A stretch of 64,000 nucleotides of DNA from Paracoccus sp. MC1862 (GCF_016617715.1 NZ_CP067225.1:806001-870000), one strand, 5' to 3'. Counted from the stretch's first letter, positions 1 through 9,313 are shown. The notes: a model not told the origin generated them from the letters alone. Numbers and translations: made by a program.

Positions 1-1
1 A

Positions 2-382
2 TTGTTCGGCAGGCTGAACAAGCAGGGGCTGTCCATCGGCGAAAGCCCGGTGTCGGCGGCACAGCTTGGCGGCGTGCTGGACCTGATCGCCAGCGGGGAA
101 ATCTCGGGCAAGATGGCCAAGGATCTGTTCGAGATCGTCTGGACCGAAGGCGGCGACCCGGCCGAAATCGCGCAGGCGCGGGGCATGAAGCAGGTCACCG
201 ACCTCGGCGCCATCGAGGCGGCGGTGGACGAGATCGTCGCCGCAAATCCGGCGCAGGTGGAAAAGGCCAAGGCGAACCCCAAGCTTGCGGGCTGGTTCAC
301 GGGGCAGGTGCTGAAGGCCACCGGCGGCAAGGCGAATCCCGCGGCGGTCAATGAGCTGGTGGCGAAAAAGCTCGGGCTCTGA
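2..382 (+). CDS. gatB: Asp-tRNA(Asn)/Glu-tRNA(Gln) amidotransferase subunit B, C-terminal fragment
   Basis: This is the last 126 residues of a gene that begins before the window. GatB is the tRNA-binding subunit of the GatCAB complex, which converts mischarged Glu-tRNA(Gln) or Asp-tRNA(Asn) to the correct amide form in the cytoplasm. The visible part matches the C-terminal helical (YqeY-like) domain. It contains [16 protein letters not shown] and the closing pattern [15 protein letters not shown], which is typical of the GatB terminus. The frame is open from base 2 to TGA at 380-382. The catalytic cradle domain is not visible, so the call rests only on the tail domain. Confidence 0.93.
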   Translation: MFGRLNKQGLSIGESPVSAAQLGGVLDLIASGEISGKMAKDLFEIVWTEGGDPAEIAQARGMKQVTDLGAIEAAVDEIVAANPAQVEKAKANPKLAGWFTGQVLKATGGKANPAAVNELVAKKLGL

Positions 383-460
383 GCCCCGGCCATCTGCAAC
401 GCTGGCGAGGAAAAGGGCGTTCGGCTAAAACTGACGCGACCGGGGCGCAAGGAGCGTGCG

Positions 461-1081
461 ATGCAAGCCTATGAATACACCGTCCTGCCCGCGCCGAACC
501 GGGGCGAGAAGATCCGCGGCGCCCGCAGCGGCGCCGACCGCTTCGCCCATGCGCTGGCGACCGAGATCAACCGGATGGCGCAGGCGGGCTGGGAATATGT
601 CCGCGCCGAGACGCTGCCCTGCGAGGAACGCAGCGGCCTGACCAGCCGCACGACCGTCTACCACAACCTGCTGGTCTTCCGCCGCGCGCTCGCCCCCGCG
701 CAGGTGCAGCAGGACGTGGGCACGCAGCGGCCGCTTGCGGCCTCGCACGAGGCGGGACCCGCCCTGCGCCCTCTGGCTGCCGTGCAGCCGGCGGCAAAGG
801 CGCCCGAGGCGGCGGTTCAGGCAGATCCTCCGCCTGACTGGCCGGACGGCGATGGGGCTGCCGAGACCGCGCGCTCCGAACCCGCCAGGGCGGAAGCCGC
901 GCGGGTGGACGATTATGACGAGCCGGGTTTTGACCCCGACCGCGCCGAGGCTTCGGCCGAAGCGCCGCCCTTCGTCCAGCGCCCGCCGCTTTCCGCACAG
1001 CGGCCGGAAACCCGCACGGGCGGCATCTTCTCGGAACCCATGCCGGGGAATGGCGGCCGACTGGGTCCTGCCGAACGCTGA
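461..1081 (+). CDS. DUF4177 domain-containing protein
   Basis: A 206-residue protein whose first 75 residues match the DUF4177 family: a start like MQAYEYTVLPAPNRGEK, then LATEINRMAQAGWEYV and a YHNLLVFRR strand. The remaining 130 residues are rich in Ala, Pro and Glu and look disordered. The start is supported by an AAGGAG ribosome site at 449-454. The family has no established biochemical role. There is no signal peptide or membrane segment. It sits alone after gatB and before a decayed stretch, so its context gives no functional clue. Confidence 0.8.
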   Translation: MQAYEYTVLPAPNRGEKIRGARSGADRFAHALATEINRMAQAGWEYVRAETLPCEERSGLTSRTTVYHNLLVFRRALAPAQVQQDVGTQRPLAASHEAGPALRPLAAVQPAAKAPEAAVQADPPPDWPDGDGAAETARSEPARAEAARVDDYDEPGFDPDRAEASAEAPPFVQRPPLSAQRPETRTGGIFSEPMPGNGGRLGPAER

Positions 1082-1657
1082 TCCGGACGGAATTTCGCCG
1101 TCACGCAGCCGTCGCGGCCCTGTCACGCTCCTGCCGGACCTCCCGGCACGTTGTGAACCGCGCCAGGAACGTGATCCTGTTCATCGCCGACGGCAACGGG
1201 GCCGGCACGAACTGCGCCATCTGCCGGTATTCCGGCCAGTTGGAAGACGGCCGCGTTCTTCCCCGACGCGGTTCTGCCGCAACTGCACGCGATCCTCGGT
1301 GATATGCGTTCGGCGCTGTCGATTCTTGCAGTGGCGGCAGGTATTGGTGACGCTCGCGGAACTGGGCGCGCTGACGCTGGTAGGGCGCTGTTCGCGGGAC
1401 AGTTCGCCCTGCTGTGCGACAGGGGGCGCCCACGCGTTTCGTCCTGTCGGTCGCCCAGGGCTTTGCCGCCGTTCTGATCCTTGCCAGCACCGGGGCTATA
1501 TCCTTATGGCGCTGGTCGCCCGCATCATGTCCGAGCGGCTCGGCCCTGCCGTCCCCGCCTCGCTGAGCTGGCCCGAGATCCCCATGGTCGCCGGTTTCGT
1601 CTGCCTGATGCTGCTGGTGGCGCCGATCTTGGCATGGCAGCAACTGCGCCGCGACCG
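1082..1657 (+). pseudogene. Decayed region with alkaline-phosphatase-like and membrane-protein remnants
   Basis: No intact gene is visible in these 576 bases. Around 1157-1240 the plus strand reads RNVILFIADGNGAGTN, which resembles the metal-binding start of alkaline phosphatases, but it runs out of frame at once. Around 1500-1675 another plus frame gives a hydrophobic piece (IPMVAGFVCLMLLVAPILAW) ending in an Arg-rich tail, like the last helix of a small transporter subunit, possibly a TRAP DctQ. Between them lie short fragments in shifting frames. I read this as remains of two genes joined by deletion. The family assignments are weak. Confidence 0.45.
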
Positions 1658-1858
1658 CTACCAGTGCGGGGGGCGCTGATCGGCCAGGGGGATGGTGCCC
1701 TCGTCGGCCTCGCGCCCGGCCTCGCGTTCCATCAGCAGGCCGACATGGCGGGACAGGCGGGCGATCTCGGCCGCCTGCCGGGTGACCACGTCTGACAGGT
1801 CCTCGACGCTGCGCTGAAGATGGGCGATCCGCTCCTCCAGCGCCTGCAACTTGTCCAT
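1658..1858 (-). CDS. slyX: SlyX family protein
   Basis: A 66-residue coiled-coil protein starting [19 protein letters not shown] and continuing with heptad-like leucines through about residue 45. Length and pattern are those of SlyX, a small cytoplasmic protein of unknown function named from its position beside slyD in enterobacteria. I chose the ATG at 1858 over an upstream in-frame start because the family begins there. The gene is divergent from hisS, with 49 bases between the two starts, so both promoters must lie in or overlap that gap. Confidence 0.82.
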   Translation of the reverse strand: MDKLQALEERIAHLQRSVEDLSDVVTRQAAEIARLSRHVGLLMEREAGREADEGTIPLADQRPPHW

Positions 1859-1907
1859 GCCGCACCCTTCCGTTAAGCGATGCCCGCGACCTGAAGGAAG
1901 ATCCCCC

Positions 1908-3389
1908 ATGGCCAAGGAACAGAAACCGCGCCGCCCGCGCGCCGAGACCCCCAAGGGCTTTCGCGACTATTTCGGGCCGGAGGTCACGGAACGCAAGGCG
2001 ATGCTGGACCGCATCGCGGCCGTCTACCACCTGCACGGCTTCGAGGCGCTGGAAACCAGCGGCGTCGAGACGGTCGAGGCCCTGGGCAAGTTCCTGCCCG
2101 ACGTGGACCGCCCCAACGCCGGGGTCTTCGCCTGGCAGGAGGAAGCGGTCCCCGGAGGCGGCGCGGGCGACTGGCTGGCGCTGCGCTATGACCTGACGGC
2201 GCCCTTGGCGCGGGTCGCGGCGCAGTATCGCAACGATCTGCCCTCGCCCTACCGCCGTTATGCGATGGGACCGGTCTGGCGTAACGAGAAGCCGGGGCCG
2301 GGGCGTTACCGGCAGTTCTACCAGTGCGACGCGGATACCGTGGGCGCGGCCAGCGTCGCGGCGGATGCCGAGATCATCGCCATGCTGGCCGATGCGCTGG
2401 AAGCCGCGGGGATCGCCCGCGGCGACTATCTGGTGCGGGTAAACAACCGCAAGGTCCTGAACGGTGTGCTGGAGGCTGCGCGCGTCCAGCCCGATCAGGC
2501 GGCGGACGTGCTGCGCCAGATCGACAAGTTCGACAAGGTCGGCGAGACCGGCGTGCGCGAATTGCTGACCACCGGGCGCCTTGATGCCTCGGGGGCCGAG
2601 ATCGAGGGCGTTGGTCTGGACGCCTCGCAGGCCGAGCCGGTGCTCCGCTTTCTGACCTCGAAGGGCGGCGACAACGCCGCCACGCTGGAGAACCTGCGGG
2701 CGGCCGTCGGCGGCTCGGCCACAGGGGCCGAGGGCGTGGACGAACTGGCCCAGATCGCTGCGATGCTGGACGCCATGGGCATGGGCGCGGATCGGGTCGT
2801 CATCGACCCCTCGGTCGTGCGCGGCCTTGGCTATTACACCGGCCCGGTGTTCGAGGCGGAACTGACCTTCGAGATCCTCGACGACAAGGGCCGCAAGCGC
2901 CAGTTCGGCTCGGTCGCGGGCGGCGGGCGCTATGACGACTTGGTCGAGCGCTTTACCGGGCAGAAAGTGCCCGCGACGGGCATCTCCATCGGCGTGGACC
3001 GGCTGCTGGCCGCGCTGCGCGAGAAGGGGCTGGCGGGGGCCGAGGCTGCGGGGCCGGTCGTCGTCACCGTCATGGACCGCGACCGGATGGCCGACTATCA
3101 GGCCATGGCGTCGGAACTGCACGCTGCAGGTATCCGGGCCGAGGTTTATCTTGGCAATCCAAAGAACTTCGGCAATCAGTTGAAGTATGCTGACAGGCGC
3201 GGCGCACCCGTGGCCGTGATCCAGGGCGCGAACGAAGCGGCGCAGAATGTCGTGCAGGTGAAAAACCTCATTCTCGGCGCAAAGATCGCTACGCAAGCCT
3301 CGGTCGAGGAATGGAAATCCCAGCCCGCGCAGGTCGAGGTTCCGCGCGAAAATCTGGTCGCCACCGTCCGCGAGATGCTGACGCGATGA
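1908..3389 (+). CDS. hisS: Histidine--tRNA ligase
   Basis: A class II aminoacyl-tRNA synthetase of 493 residues that charges tRNA(His). Motif 2 is visible near residues 125-137 ([13 protein letters not shown]), the histidine-specific loop [11 protein letters not shown] near 307, and motif 3 [11 protein letters not shown] near 357. The anticodon-binding domain fills the last 110 residues. The ATG at 1908 follows a GGAAG ribosome site and begins [21 protein letters not shown], as in the family. Its stop overlaps the hisZ start (ATGA). It heads a three-gene block with hisZ and hisG, so translation and histidine synthesis share a transcript. Confidence 0.97.
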   Translation: MAKEQKPRRPRAETPKGFRDYFGPEVTERKAMLDRIAAVYHLHGFEALETSGVETVEALGKFLPDVDRPNAGVFAWQEEAVPGGGAGDWLALRYDLTAPLARVAAQYRNDLPSPYRRYAMGPVWRNEKPGPGRYRQFYQCDADTVGAASVAADAEIIAMLADALEAAGIARGDYLVRVNNRKVLNGVLEAARVQPDQAADVLRQIDKFDKVGETGVRELLTTGRLDASGAEIEGVGLDASQAEPVLRFLTSKGGDNAATLENLRAAVGGSATGAEGVDELAQIAAMLDAMGMGADRVVIDPSVVRGLGYYTGPVFEAELTFEILDDKGRKRQFGSVAGGGRYDDLVERFTGQKVPATGISIGVDRLLAALREKGLAGAEAAGPVVVTVMDRDRMADYQAMASELHAAGIRAEVYLGNPKNFGNQLKYADRRGAPVAVIQGANEAAQNVVQVKNLILGAKIATQASVEEWKSQPAQVEVPRENLVATVREMLTR

Positions 3390-4453
3390 TCTCCCGCACC
3401 GTCAAGGCGGCGGTGGGCCGGCGCATCCTCGACGCCTTCCGCGCGGCTGGCGCGGTCGAGGTCGCCCCGGACATCCTGCTGCCCGCCGATACCCTGCTGG
3501 ACCTGTACGGAGAGGACATCCGCGCCCGCGCTTACCTCACCACCGACCCGATCCGCGGCGAGGTCGTGCTGCGCCCCGACTTCACCGTGCCCGTGGTGCG
3601 GATGCACATGGCGCAGGGCGCGGAACCTGCCCGCTATTGCTATCTGGGCGAGGTCTTCCGCAAGCAGGACCACGGCGACACCCGGCCCGCCAACCCCCGC
3701 GACAACGAATCCCTGCAGGCCGGGTTCGAGCTGTTCTCGCGCGACCCCGACGCCGATGCCGAGGTCTTCGCGCTGTTCCACTGTCTTCTTGCCCCATGCG
3801 GCCTGACGGCGACGATGGGCGACATGGATCTGCTGCTGGATGCCGTGGCGGGCCTGCCGCTGTCGGCCCCGCGCCGAGCGATGCTGGCGCATCACATCTG
3901 GCGGCCCAAAAGGTTCGAGCGCCTGCTCGACCGCTTTTCAAAGGTCGAGCAGCCCCGGCATTTCGCCGTCAACAGCGCCCCTTGGACCGGGTTGCGGACC
4001 GAAGCCGAGATGGCGGCCCGCATTGCCCGGCTTGAGGCCGCCGCCGAAGGTCCGCCGCTTGCCCCCGAATGGCGCGAACGACTGCACCGGCTGTTTTCCG
4101 TTGCCGGCCCCGCGCCCACGGCGGTGGATGAATTGCGCGTCCTGGCCGACCACATCCCTGCCATCGCCGAAGCGATGGAACGGCTGGCCGCCCGACTGAA
4201 GGCCATCGCAGCCCGCGGCATCGATCCGGCCACGGTCCGCTTCGACACCAGCCATGGACGGCGGACGATGGAATATTACGACGGCATGACCTTCTCCTTC
4301 ACTGCCGAGGGGCGTCCCGACTGGCCGCCCGTCGCTTCGGGCGGCCGTTATGACGCGCTGACAAAGGTGCTGGGGCAGGGCGAGGCGATCCCCGCCGTCG
4401 GCGGCATCATCCGTCCGGGCCTTGTCACGGAACTGGAATGCGCGCCATGCTGA
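3386..4453 (+). CDS. hisZ: ATP phosphoribosyltransferase regulatory subunit
   Basis: A 355-residue paralogue of the HisRS catalytic domain that lacks the anticodon domain. HisZ assembles with short-form HisG into a hetero-octamer and gives it activity and histidine feedback control, at the first step of histidine biosynthesis. The HisRS-like [13 protein letters not shown] motif lies near residue 317. The ATG at 3386 overlaps the hisS stop by four bases. The 3' end overlaps hisG by 16 bases, so the three genes are translationally coupled. The short-form HisG next to it confirms the assignment. Confidence 0.95.
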   Translation: MISRTVKAAVGRRILDAFRAAGAVEVAPDILLPADTLLDLYGEDIRARAYLTTDPIRGEVVLRPDFTVPVVRMHMAQGAEPARYCYLGEVFRKQDHGDTRPANPRDNESLQAGFELFSRDPDADAEVFALFHCLLAPCGLTATMGDMDLLLDAVAGLPLSAPRRAMLAHHIWRPKRFERLLDRFSKVEQPRHFAVNSAPWTGLRTEAEMAARIARLEAAAEGPPLAPEWRERLHRLFSVAGPAPTAVDELRVLADHIPAIAEAMERLAARLKAIAARGIDPATVRFDTSHGRRTMEYYDGMTFSFTAEGRPDWPPVASGGRYDALTKVLGQGEAIPAVGGIIRPGLVTELECAPC

Positions 4454-5133
4454 AGCTGGGCCTGCCGTCCAAGGGCCGCCTGATGGAGCAAAGCTTCGAC
4501 TGGTTCGCCGCGCGCGGCATCCGCCTGGCCCGCACCGGGTCCGACCGCGAATATGCCGCCCGCGCCGAAGGCGTCGAGGGTCTGTCCTTGGTGCTGCTGT
4601 CGGCGGGCGAGATCCCGCGCGAACTCGCTGCCGGGCGCATCCAGCTTGGCGTGACCGGCTCCGACCTCGTCCGCGAAAAGCTGGCCGGCTGGCGGTCCGA
4701 CGTGGTGGAACTGGCACCGATGGGCTTCGGCCATGCCGACCTTGTGCTGGCTGTGCCCGCCTGCTGGCGCGACTGCGAGGGCCTGGACGATTTCGCCGCC
4801 ATCGCCCGCGACTTCCGCGCCGCCCATGGCTTCCGCCTGCGGATCGCCACCAAGTATCATCGGCTGGTCCGCGCCTTCCTGTCGGAACACGAGGTCGCCG
4901 ACTACCAGCTTGTGGACAGCCAGGGCGCGACCGAGGGCACCGTGGCGAACCTGACCGCCGAGGCCATCGCCGACATCACCTCGACCGGAGAGACGCTGCG
5001 GGCGAACCACCTGAAGATCCTGCCCGATGCGCTGGTCCATGCAAGCCAGGCCACGCTTTTCGCCAACCGCGCCGCCGCGGGGACCGCGCCCATGCGCGAG
5101 CTTGCGCTGCGGTTGGGCATCGCGCAGGGCTGA
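4438..5133 (+). CDS. hisG: ATP phosphoribosyltransferase, short form
   Basis: A 231-residue HisG lacking the C-terminal regulatory domain of long-form enzymes, as expected where HisZ is present. It condenses ATP with PRPP to phosphoribosyl-ATP, committing carbon to histidine. The start [14 protein letters not shown] and the PRPP-site region DSQGATEGTVANL around residue 160 fit the family. Translation may begin at 4438 or three codons later at 4447 (MLKLG, the usual N terminus). It is the last gene of the hisS-hisZ-hisG operon. Confidence 0.96.
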   Translation: MRAMLKLGLPSKGRLMEQSFDWFAARGIRLARTGSDREYAARAEGVEGLSLVLLSAGEIPRELAAGRIQLGVTGSDLVREKLAGWRSDVVELAPMGFGHADLVLAVPACWRDCEGLDDFAAIARDFRAAHGFRLRIATKYHRLVRAFLSEHEVADYQLVDSQGATEGTVANLTAEAIADITSTGETLRANHLKILPDALVHASQATLFANRAAAGTAPMRELALRLGIAQG

Positions 5134-5183
5134 GCCTGCAACCCCGCTGCTTCCCGCCGCGTTCGTGTGCCGAAGGAGCCGCC

Positions 5184-5456
5184 ATGCGTCACCTCGTCCT
5201 GCTTGCCATGCTGCTTGCCACTTCGGCTCATGCCTCGACGGAAGAAGCATGGGCCGAGATGCGCGCTGACGTGGCAACCAAGTGCCGTGCGCTGCTGCCC
5301 GAGGGCGCGGCCGCCACGATCGAGGTCAACCCCTTCGGGTCCGAACGCTTCGCCGCGGCCCTCGTCACCCTGCAGGCCGAGGAGCGTGTCGAGCGAGTGA
5401 TCTGCATCTACGAAAAGCAGACCGGGGTGACCGAGCTGACCACGCCCTTCGACTGA
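5184..5456 (+). CDS. Small exported hypothetical protein
   Basis: A 90-residue protein with a clear signal peptide (MRHLVLLAMLLATSAHAS, cleavage after AHA) and a mature domain of about 73 residues. That domain has two cysteines (near CRALLP and ICIYEK), which may form a disulfide in the periplasm. The ATG at 5184 has a GAAGGAG ribosome site seven bases upstream. I do not recognise the family. It follows hisG by 50 bases and may be read from the his operon or alone. Confidence 0.7.
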   Translation: MRHLVLLAMLLATSAHASTEEAWAEMRADVATKCRALLPEGAAATIEVNPFGSERFAAALVTLQAEERVERVICIYEKQTGVTELTTPFD

Positions 5457-5516
5457 AAGGGACCATTTCCCGTTCTCGCGCGTTGGCCCGCGTCACAGCC
5501 GGAAAGGGAGACCGTC

Positions 5517-5801
5517 ATGGTCGAAGCAAGCGAGATCAGGGAACACATGGAGGTCGTCGGCGCCGACGGAGTCCATGTCGGCAAGGTCGATGGGGTCGAG
5601 GGCGACCGCATCAAGATGGTCCGCAAGGACGAAGAGCATGGGCAGGACGACAAGCACCACCATTATGTGCAGCTGTCGGCCGTGACCTCCACGGAGGGCG
5701 GCAAGCTGTGGCTTTCGGCGGATGCCGCAAATGCCGGGCAGTTGTTCGAGGAAGAGGATGGCTCGCCCGTAAAGCTGGGCGAAAACAACAGCCAGCGGTG
5801 A
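5517..5801 (+). CDS. DUF2171 domain-containing protein
   Basis: A 94-residue soluble protein with the DUF2171 pattern: an N-terminal IREHMEVVGADGVHVGKVD strand-turn-strand, a charged middle with HHHYVQL, and an acidic end. The family resembles a PRC-barrel half and often occurs with stress genes, but its biochemical role is not established. The start has a strong GGAAAGGGAG ribosome site ending at 5509. It lies alone between the exported protein and ftsY, which is convergent. Confidence 0.75.
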   Translation: MVEASEIREHMEVVGADGVHVGKVDGVEGDRIKMVRKDEEHGQDDKHHHYVQLSAVTSTEGGKLWLSADAANAGQLFEEEDGSPVKLGENNSQR

Positions 5802-5916
5802 TTGCAAGAACGGCCGGCGCGCAGGTGCCGGCTGGTTCCGCCCCTGCGTCACGGTGGCGGAAGATGCCCCGTCTGCCGCGCGGCAGCGATTTCAGGGTCC
5901 GTGCTGCTGCCTGAGA

Positions 5917-7002
5917 TTACAGGCCCACCAGCGCCCGCGCGAACTCGCTCGGCTCGAAGGCGTCGAGATCGTCGATCTGCTCGCCCACGCCGATGGCATG
6001 GATCGGCAGGCCGAACCTGTCGGCCAGCGCCACCAGCACGCCGCCGCGCGCGGTGCCGTCCAGCTTGGTCATCACCAGTCCCGACACGTCCGCGAGCTTG
6101 CGGAAGGTTTCCACCTGGCTCAGCGCGTTCTGGCCGGTGGTCGCGTCCAGCACCAGAAGGGTGTTGTGGGGCGCCGAGGGATCCTTCTTGCGGATGACGC
6201 GGACGATCTTGGCCAGTTCCTCCATCAGGTCGGCGCGGTTCTGCAAGCGGCCCGCGGTGTCGATCAGCAACAGGTCGGCCCCGTCCGCCTCGGCCCGCGT
6301 CATCGCGTCCCAGGCGAGGCTCGCCGGGTCCGAGCCCTGCGCCGCCACCATCACCGGCACGCCCGCGCGGCTTCCCCAGACCTGCAACTGCTCGACCGCC
6401 GCCGCACGGAAGGTGTCGCCCGCCGCGATCACGACGTTCTTGCCGGCGGCCTTGAGCTGGCTGGCAAGCTTGCCGATGGTGGTCGTCTTGCCCGAACCGT
6501 TGACGCCCACCACCAGTACGACCTGCGGCTTCTTCGGATACAGCGGCAGCGGACGCGCGACGGGGGTCATGATCCGCGTCACCTCGTTGGCCAAGGCCTG
6601 CTTGAGTTCGGTCGCGCTGATGCGGCGGCCCATGCGGCCTTCGGCGATGTTCGCGGTCACCCGCAGCGCGGTTTCGGTGCCCATGTCGGCCGAGATCAGC
6701 ATGTCCTCCAGTTCCTCCAGCATCGCATCGTCAAGCTCGCGCCGCGCCTCGGCAGGGACGGTCTCGGTGCGGCCGAACAGGCGGCCCATCAGGCCGGGGC
6801 GGGATTCGGCGGGCTGGGGGGCGGCTGCGGGCTGCGGAGACGCAGCGGGGGCGGCGGGCACAGGCTCGATCCTGCGCGGGGCGGGTTGCTCGGCGGGCGG
6901 GGGCGACTGGTCGGCATGGTCCGCGACAAGGCTGTCAAGTCCACCGCCGATCTTCGACGAGGACTTCGTCAGACGCTCGCGCAGCTTGGAAAAGAACGAC
7001 AT
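5917..7002 (-). CDS. ftsY: Signal recognition particle receptor FtsY
   Basis: A 361-residue SRP GTPase that docks SRP-ribosome complexes at the inner membrane for cotranslational insertion. The N-terminal 75 residues form a short Pro/Ala-rich acidic region, and the NG domain follows. G1 is GVNGSGKTTTIGKLA near residue 165, the DTAGR motif is near 246 and TKLDG near 310. The end GVGEQIDDLDAFEP is the conserved FtsY closing region. The N-terminal domain is short, as in many alphaproteobacteria. The gene is monocistronic as far as the sequence shows. Confidence 0.97.
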   Translation of the reverse strand: MSFFSKLRERLTKSSSKIGGGLDSLVADHADQSPPPAEQPAPRRIEPVPAAPAASPQPAAAPQPAESRPGLMGRLFGRTETVPAEARRELDDAMLEELEDMLISADMGTETALRVTANIAEGRMGRRISATELKQALANEVTRIMTPVARPLPLYPKKPQVVLVVGVNGSGKTTTIGKLASQLKAAGKNVVIAAGDTFRAAAVEQLQVWGSRAGVPVMVAAQGSDPASLAWDAMTRAEADGADLLLIDTAGRLQNRADLMEELAKIVRVIRKKDPSAPHNTLLVLDATTGQNALSQVETFRKLADVSGLVMTKLDGTARGGVLVALADRFGLPIHAIGVGEQIDDLDAFEPSEFARALVGL

Positions 7003-7160
7003 GCCGGGCCACCTTTCGTTGTGCTGCGGAAACTAGGGCTTCGGGCGCGAAAGGGGAAGGGCAGCGCCGGGGTGGCCGAAGCTCATCCTGAGCAAGAGGA
7101 ACCGTGGGCGCCCTGCATAGACCTTCGGCGAATCATCACGGGCCCCGCAGCATGGCGCGT

Positions 7161-7841
7161 TTACCCGCCGCGCTGGCCCTTCAGCCGCGCGGTCCAGTCC
7201 TCGACCGCCATGTTGTCCAGCCGCCGGCGGGCCAGCGCCCGCCAGCCTTCGGACAGCACTGCCAGTTCCGCCATGGCCGCCAGTTCCGCCCGGTTCAGCC
7301 GGTCGCGGTAAAGGACGCGCCACAGCCGGTCCAACGTCCAGTCGGGGGCGCAGCGATCCGCCAGCACCAGCCCGTCGCCCGGCGCGACCATGCCCGGCTC
7401 GATCACCCGGTAATACCAGCCGGTGCGGGCGCTGTCCTGCACGCGGCGGGCCATGTCGGGAATGCCAAAGCGGATGTTCAGCTTCCAGCAGGGCTGGCGG
7501 GCCTGCGACACCTCGATCAGCGCGGCCCCCAGCCGGAAGCGGTCGCCCACGGCGACGCCGGATTCCGTCAGCCCGAGGCTCGACAGGTTCTCGCCGAAGC
7601 CGCCGGGGGCGAGTTGCGGCAGGTCGCCCAGATCCGCGCGCCACGACGGATAGTGGCCCGCATCATAGTGATGGACAGCCTTCTCAGGCCCGCCGTGGCG
7701 GGGGTCGGCCTGGCTGTTGCCCTCGAAGCCCTCGGTCCCCAGCCACAGAGGCTGGTCCATGGGATGCTTGCCGATGGCGCTGAGAACGCCCGGCGCGATG
7801 GGCGCGACCGCGCCGATGCGGATGGGGCCGAGAGGGATCAT
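7161..7841 (-). CDS. MOSC domain-containing protein (YiiM type)
   Basis: A 226-residue protein with a MOSC domain, the sulfur-carrier fold shared with molybdenum-cofactor sulfurases. It shows the family's GFEGNSQADPRHHG-like region (here DPRHGGPEKAVHHYD), the PGGFGENLS strand and a single conserved cysteine in ARQPCWKLN near residue 118. The C-terminal helical part (LYRDRLNRAELAAMAEL) places it with YiiM-type proteins, some of which reduce N-hydroxylated compounds. The exact substrate cannot be read from the sequence. It lies downstream of fbaB on the same strand, beyond a terminator hairpin. Confidence 0.82.
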   Translation of the reverse strand: MIPLGPIRIGAVAPIAPGVLSAIGKHPMDQPLWLGTEGFEGNSQADPRHGGPEKAVHHYDAGHYPSWRADLGDLPQLAPGGFGENLSSLGLTESGVAVGDRFRLGAALIEVSQARQPCWKLNIRFGIPDMARRVQDSARTGWYYRVIEPGMVAPGDGLVLADRCAPDWTLDRLWRVLYRDRLNRAELAAMAELAVLSEGWRALARRRLDNMAVEDWTARLKGQRGG

Positions 7842-7854
7842 CGGAACGCTCGTG

Positions 7855-7882
7855 AAAAAGGGGCGGCAGGTTACGCCGCCCC
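7855..7882 (-). terminator. Rho-independent terminator after the aldolase gene
   Basis: On the minus strand an 8-bp perfect GGGGCGGC/GCCGCCCC stem (7860-7867 with 7875-7882) with a 7-base loop is followed by five T (7859-7855). It lies 47 bases after the fbaB stop and just before the MOSC gene start. Confidence 0.85.
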
Positions 7883-7929
7883 TTCATGCCTTGGTCCGGC
7901 GGCGGGGCAAAGCCCCGTGCCGGTCGCGA

Positions 7930-8859
7930 TCAGGCCTTGTCGAGATAGATGTCGACCAGCTTGCCCAGCATCTCCAGCGCATCCTCGCGCGAACGCTGGA
8001 AGCTGTTGCGGCCGATGATCGAGCCGTTGCCGCCGCCGTCGCGGATCGCGCGGGCATCCTCGTAGACCGCGTCCGAACCCTTGGCAGCACCTCCCGAGAA
8101 GATCACGATCCGGCGGCCGCCGAAGGCCGCGTCCATGCAGTGACGCACACGGGCGGCCTGCGTGGAAATGTCGATGCCCTGATCCTGGTAGACCTTCTTC
8201 GCGTCCTTGTTCTCAAGATGGTCGGTGGACAGCTTGATCTTGATGACATGGGCGCCCAGCAGCGCCGCGATCTGGGCGGCATAGGCCGCGATGTCGATGG
8301 CGGTTTCGCCGTCCTTGCTGATCGCCTCGCCGCGCGGATAGGACCAGATCACCGTCGGGATGCCATAGGCCGCAGCCTCGGCCCGCATTTCGGAAATCTC
8401 CTCGAACATGTCCAGCGCCATGTCCGAGCCGGGATAGATGGTGAAGCCGATGGCCGCGCAGCCCAGCCGCGCCGCGTCCCGCACGGTGGCAGTCACGGCC
8501 TGGTTCTTGCCGGCCGTGTCGCTCATCAGCGAGTTGGCCGAGTTGCACTTGAGGATCGTCGGGATCTGACCGGCGAAGGTGTCGGCCCCGGCCTCGATCA
8601 TGCCCAGCGGCGCGGCATAGGCATTCAGCCCCGCGTCGATCGCCAGCCTGTAGTGGTAATGGGGGTCATAGCCCAGCGGGTTCTTGGCAAAGGACCGCGC
8701 CGGCCCGTGCTCGAAGCCCTGGTCCACGGGCAGGATGATCATCTTGCCGGTGCCGGCGAGTTTCCCGGTCATCAGCATCCGGGCCAGGTTGCCCTTCACC
8801 CCGGGGTTCTCGCTCTCGTAATTGGCAAGGATCTTCTTGACGGTGTCGGTCATCTGCAT
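7930..8859 (-). CDS. fbaB: Fructose-bisphosphate aldolase, class I (DhnA type)
   Basis: A 309-residue archaeal/DhnA-type class I aldolase, which cleaves fructose 1,6-bisphosphate in glycolysis or gluconeogenesis through a Schiff-base lysine. The likely lysine lies in HVIKIKLSTDH near residue 210. PVDQGFEHGPARSF near residue 45 and the phosphate-binding IFSGGAAKGSD and GNGSIIGRNSFQRS stretches fit the family. Pgk lies nearby on the same strand with a small plus-strand gene between them, and tpiA is 20 kb away, so the triose-phase genes are dispersed. No class II aldolase is visible in the window. Confidence 0.93.
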   Translation of the reverse strand: MQMTDTVKKILANYESENPGVKGNLARMLMTGKLAGTGKMIILPVDQGFEHGPARSFAKNPLGYDPHYHYRLAIDAGLNAYAAPLGMIEAGADTFAGQIPTILKCNSANSLMSDTAGKNQAVTATVRDAARLGCAAIGFTIYPGSDMALDMFEEISEMRAEAAAYGIPTVIWSYPRGEAISKDGETAIDIAAYAAQIAALLGAHVIKIKLSTDHLENKDAKKVYQDQGIDISTQAARVRHCMDAAFGGRRIVIFSGGAAKGSDAVYEDARAIRDGGGNGSIIGRNSFQRSREDALEMLGKLVDIYLDKA

Positions 8860-8963
8860 CGGGCTGGCTCCGCGTTGGTCATTGTCGGCGTTCCCATATC
8901 AGACAAGTGCGGGAACGAAAGGGCGGTTGCGCTAACGGGTCCGTTCCGCACGGATCGGCGGGC

Positions 8964-8989
8964 GGAACGGGGCGCCTTCGAGCAACGTT
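8964..8989 (+). promoter_or_regulatory. EcfG-type (general stress sigma) promoter
   Basis: GGAAC at 8964-8968, a 17-base spacer, then CGTT at 8986-8989. This is an exact match to the alphaproteobacterial EcfG consensus GGAAC-N16/17-CGTT. It ends 40 bases before the ATG of the small membrane protein at 9030. The consensus is recalled from the literature and activity is inferred. Confidence 0.7.
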
Positions 8990-9029
8990 ACCGTGCCGAA
9001 AGCAGAGCCATCGGGAAGAAAGGCATCCC

Positions 9030-9254
9030 ATGTCCCACAACGACAACATTCCAGGGCGTTCCGCCCGCCGCCATCGGCCGGCGATCTGGGCCATCGCCGT
9101 CGCAATCGGGCTGGCGGTGGTCGCCTTACTGCTGTTCGCGCCGATGGGCGGCGACCCTGAGACCGGCGATGTCGAGATCATCGCGCCCGGCACCGACGCC
9201 CTGCAGTCGGACAGCGCCACCAGCACGGACGCAGCGCCGCCGGCCAGCAACTGA
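9030..9254 (+). CDS. Small single-span membrane protein
   Basis: A 74-residue protein: a basic N terminus (NIPGRSARRHRPAIW), one membrane helix (about residues 17-37) and an acidic, Asp/Ser/Ala-rich tail. The arrangement suggests a bitopic inner-membrane protein with a periplasmic tail. I do not recognise the family. An EcfG-type promoter directly upstream suggests that it is induced by general stress. The ATG at 9030 is preceded by GGGAAGAAAGG. Confidence 0.65.
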   Translation: MSHNDNIPGRSARRHRPAIWAIAVAIGLAVVALLLFAPMGGDPETGDVEIIAPGTDALQSDSATSTDAAPPASN

Positions 9255-9267
9255 TCCACCATCCATG

Positions 9268-9292
9268 AAAAGGGCGGCCGCCGGGCCGCCCT
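9268..9292. terminator. Bidirectional terminator hairpin
   Basis: A 9-bp stem AGGGCGGCC/GGCCGCCCT with a GCCG loop lies between the small membrane protein (plus) and the pgk end (minus). The minus strand carries three to four T after the stem, so it mainly serves pgk. Confidence 0.7.
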
Positions 9293-9313
9293 TGCGCCTT
9301 GCGGCAGCCGTTC

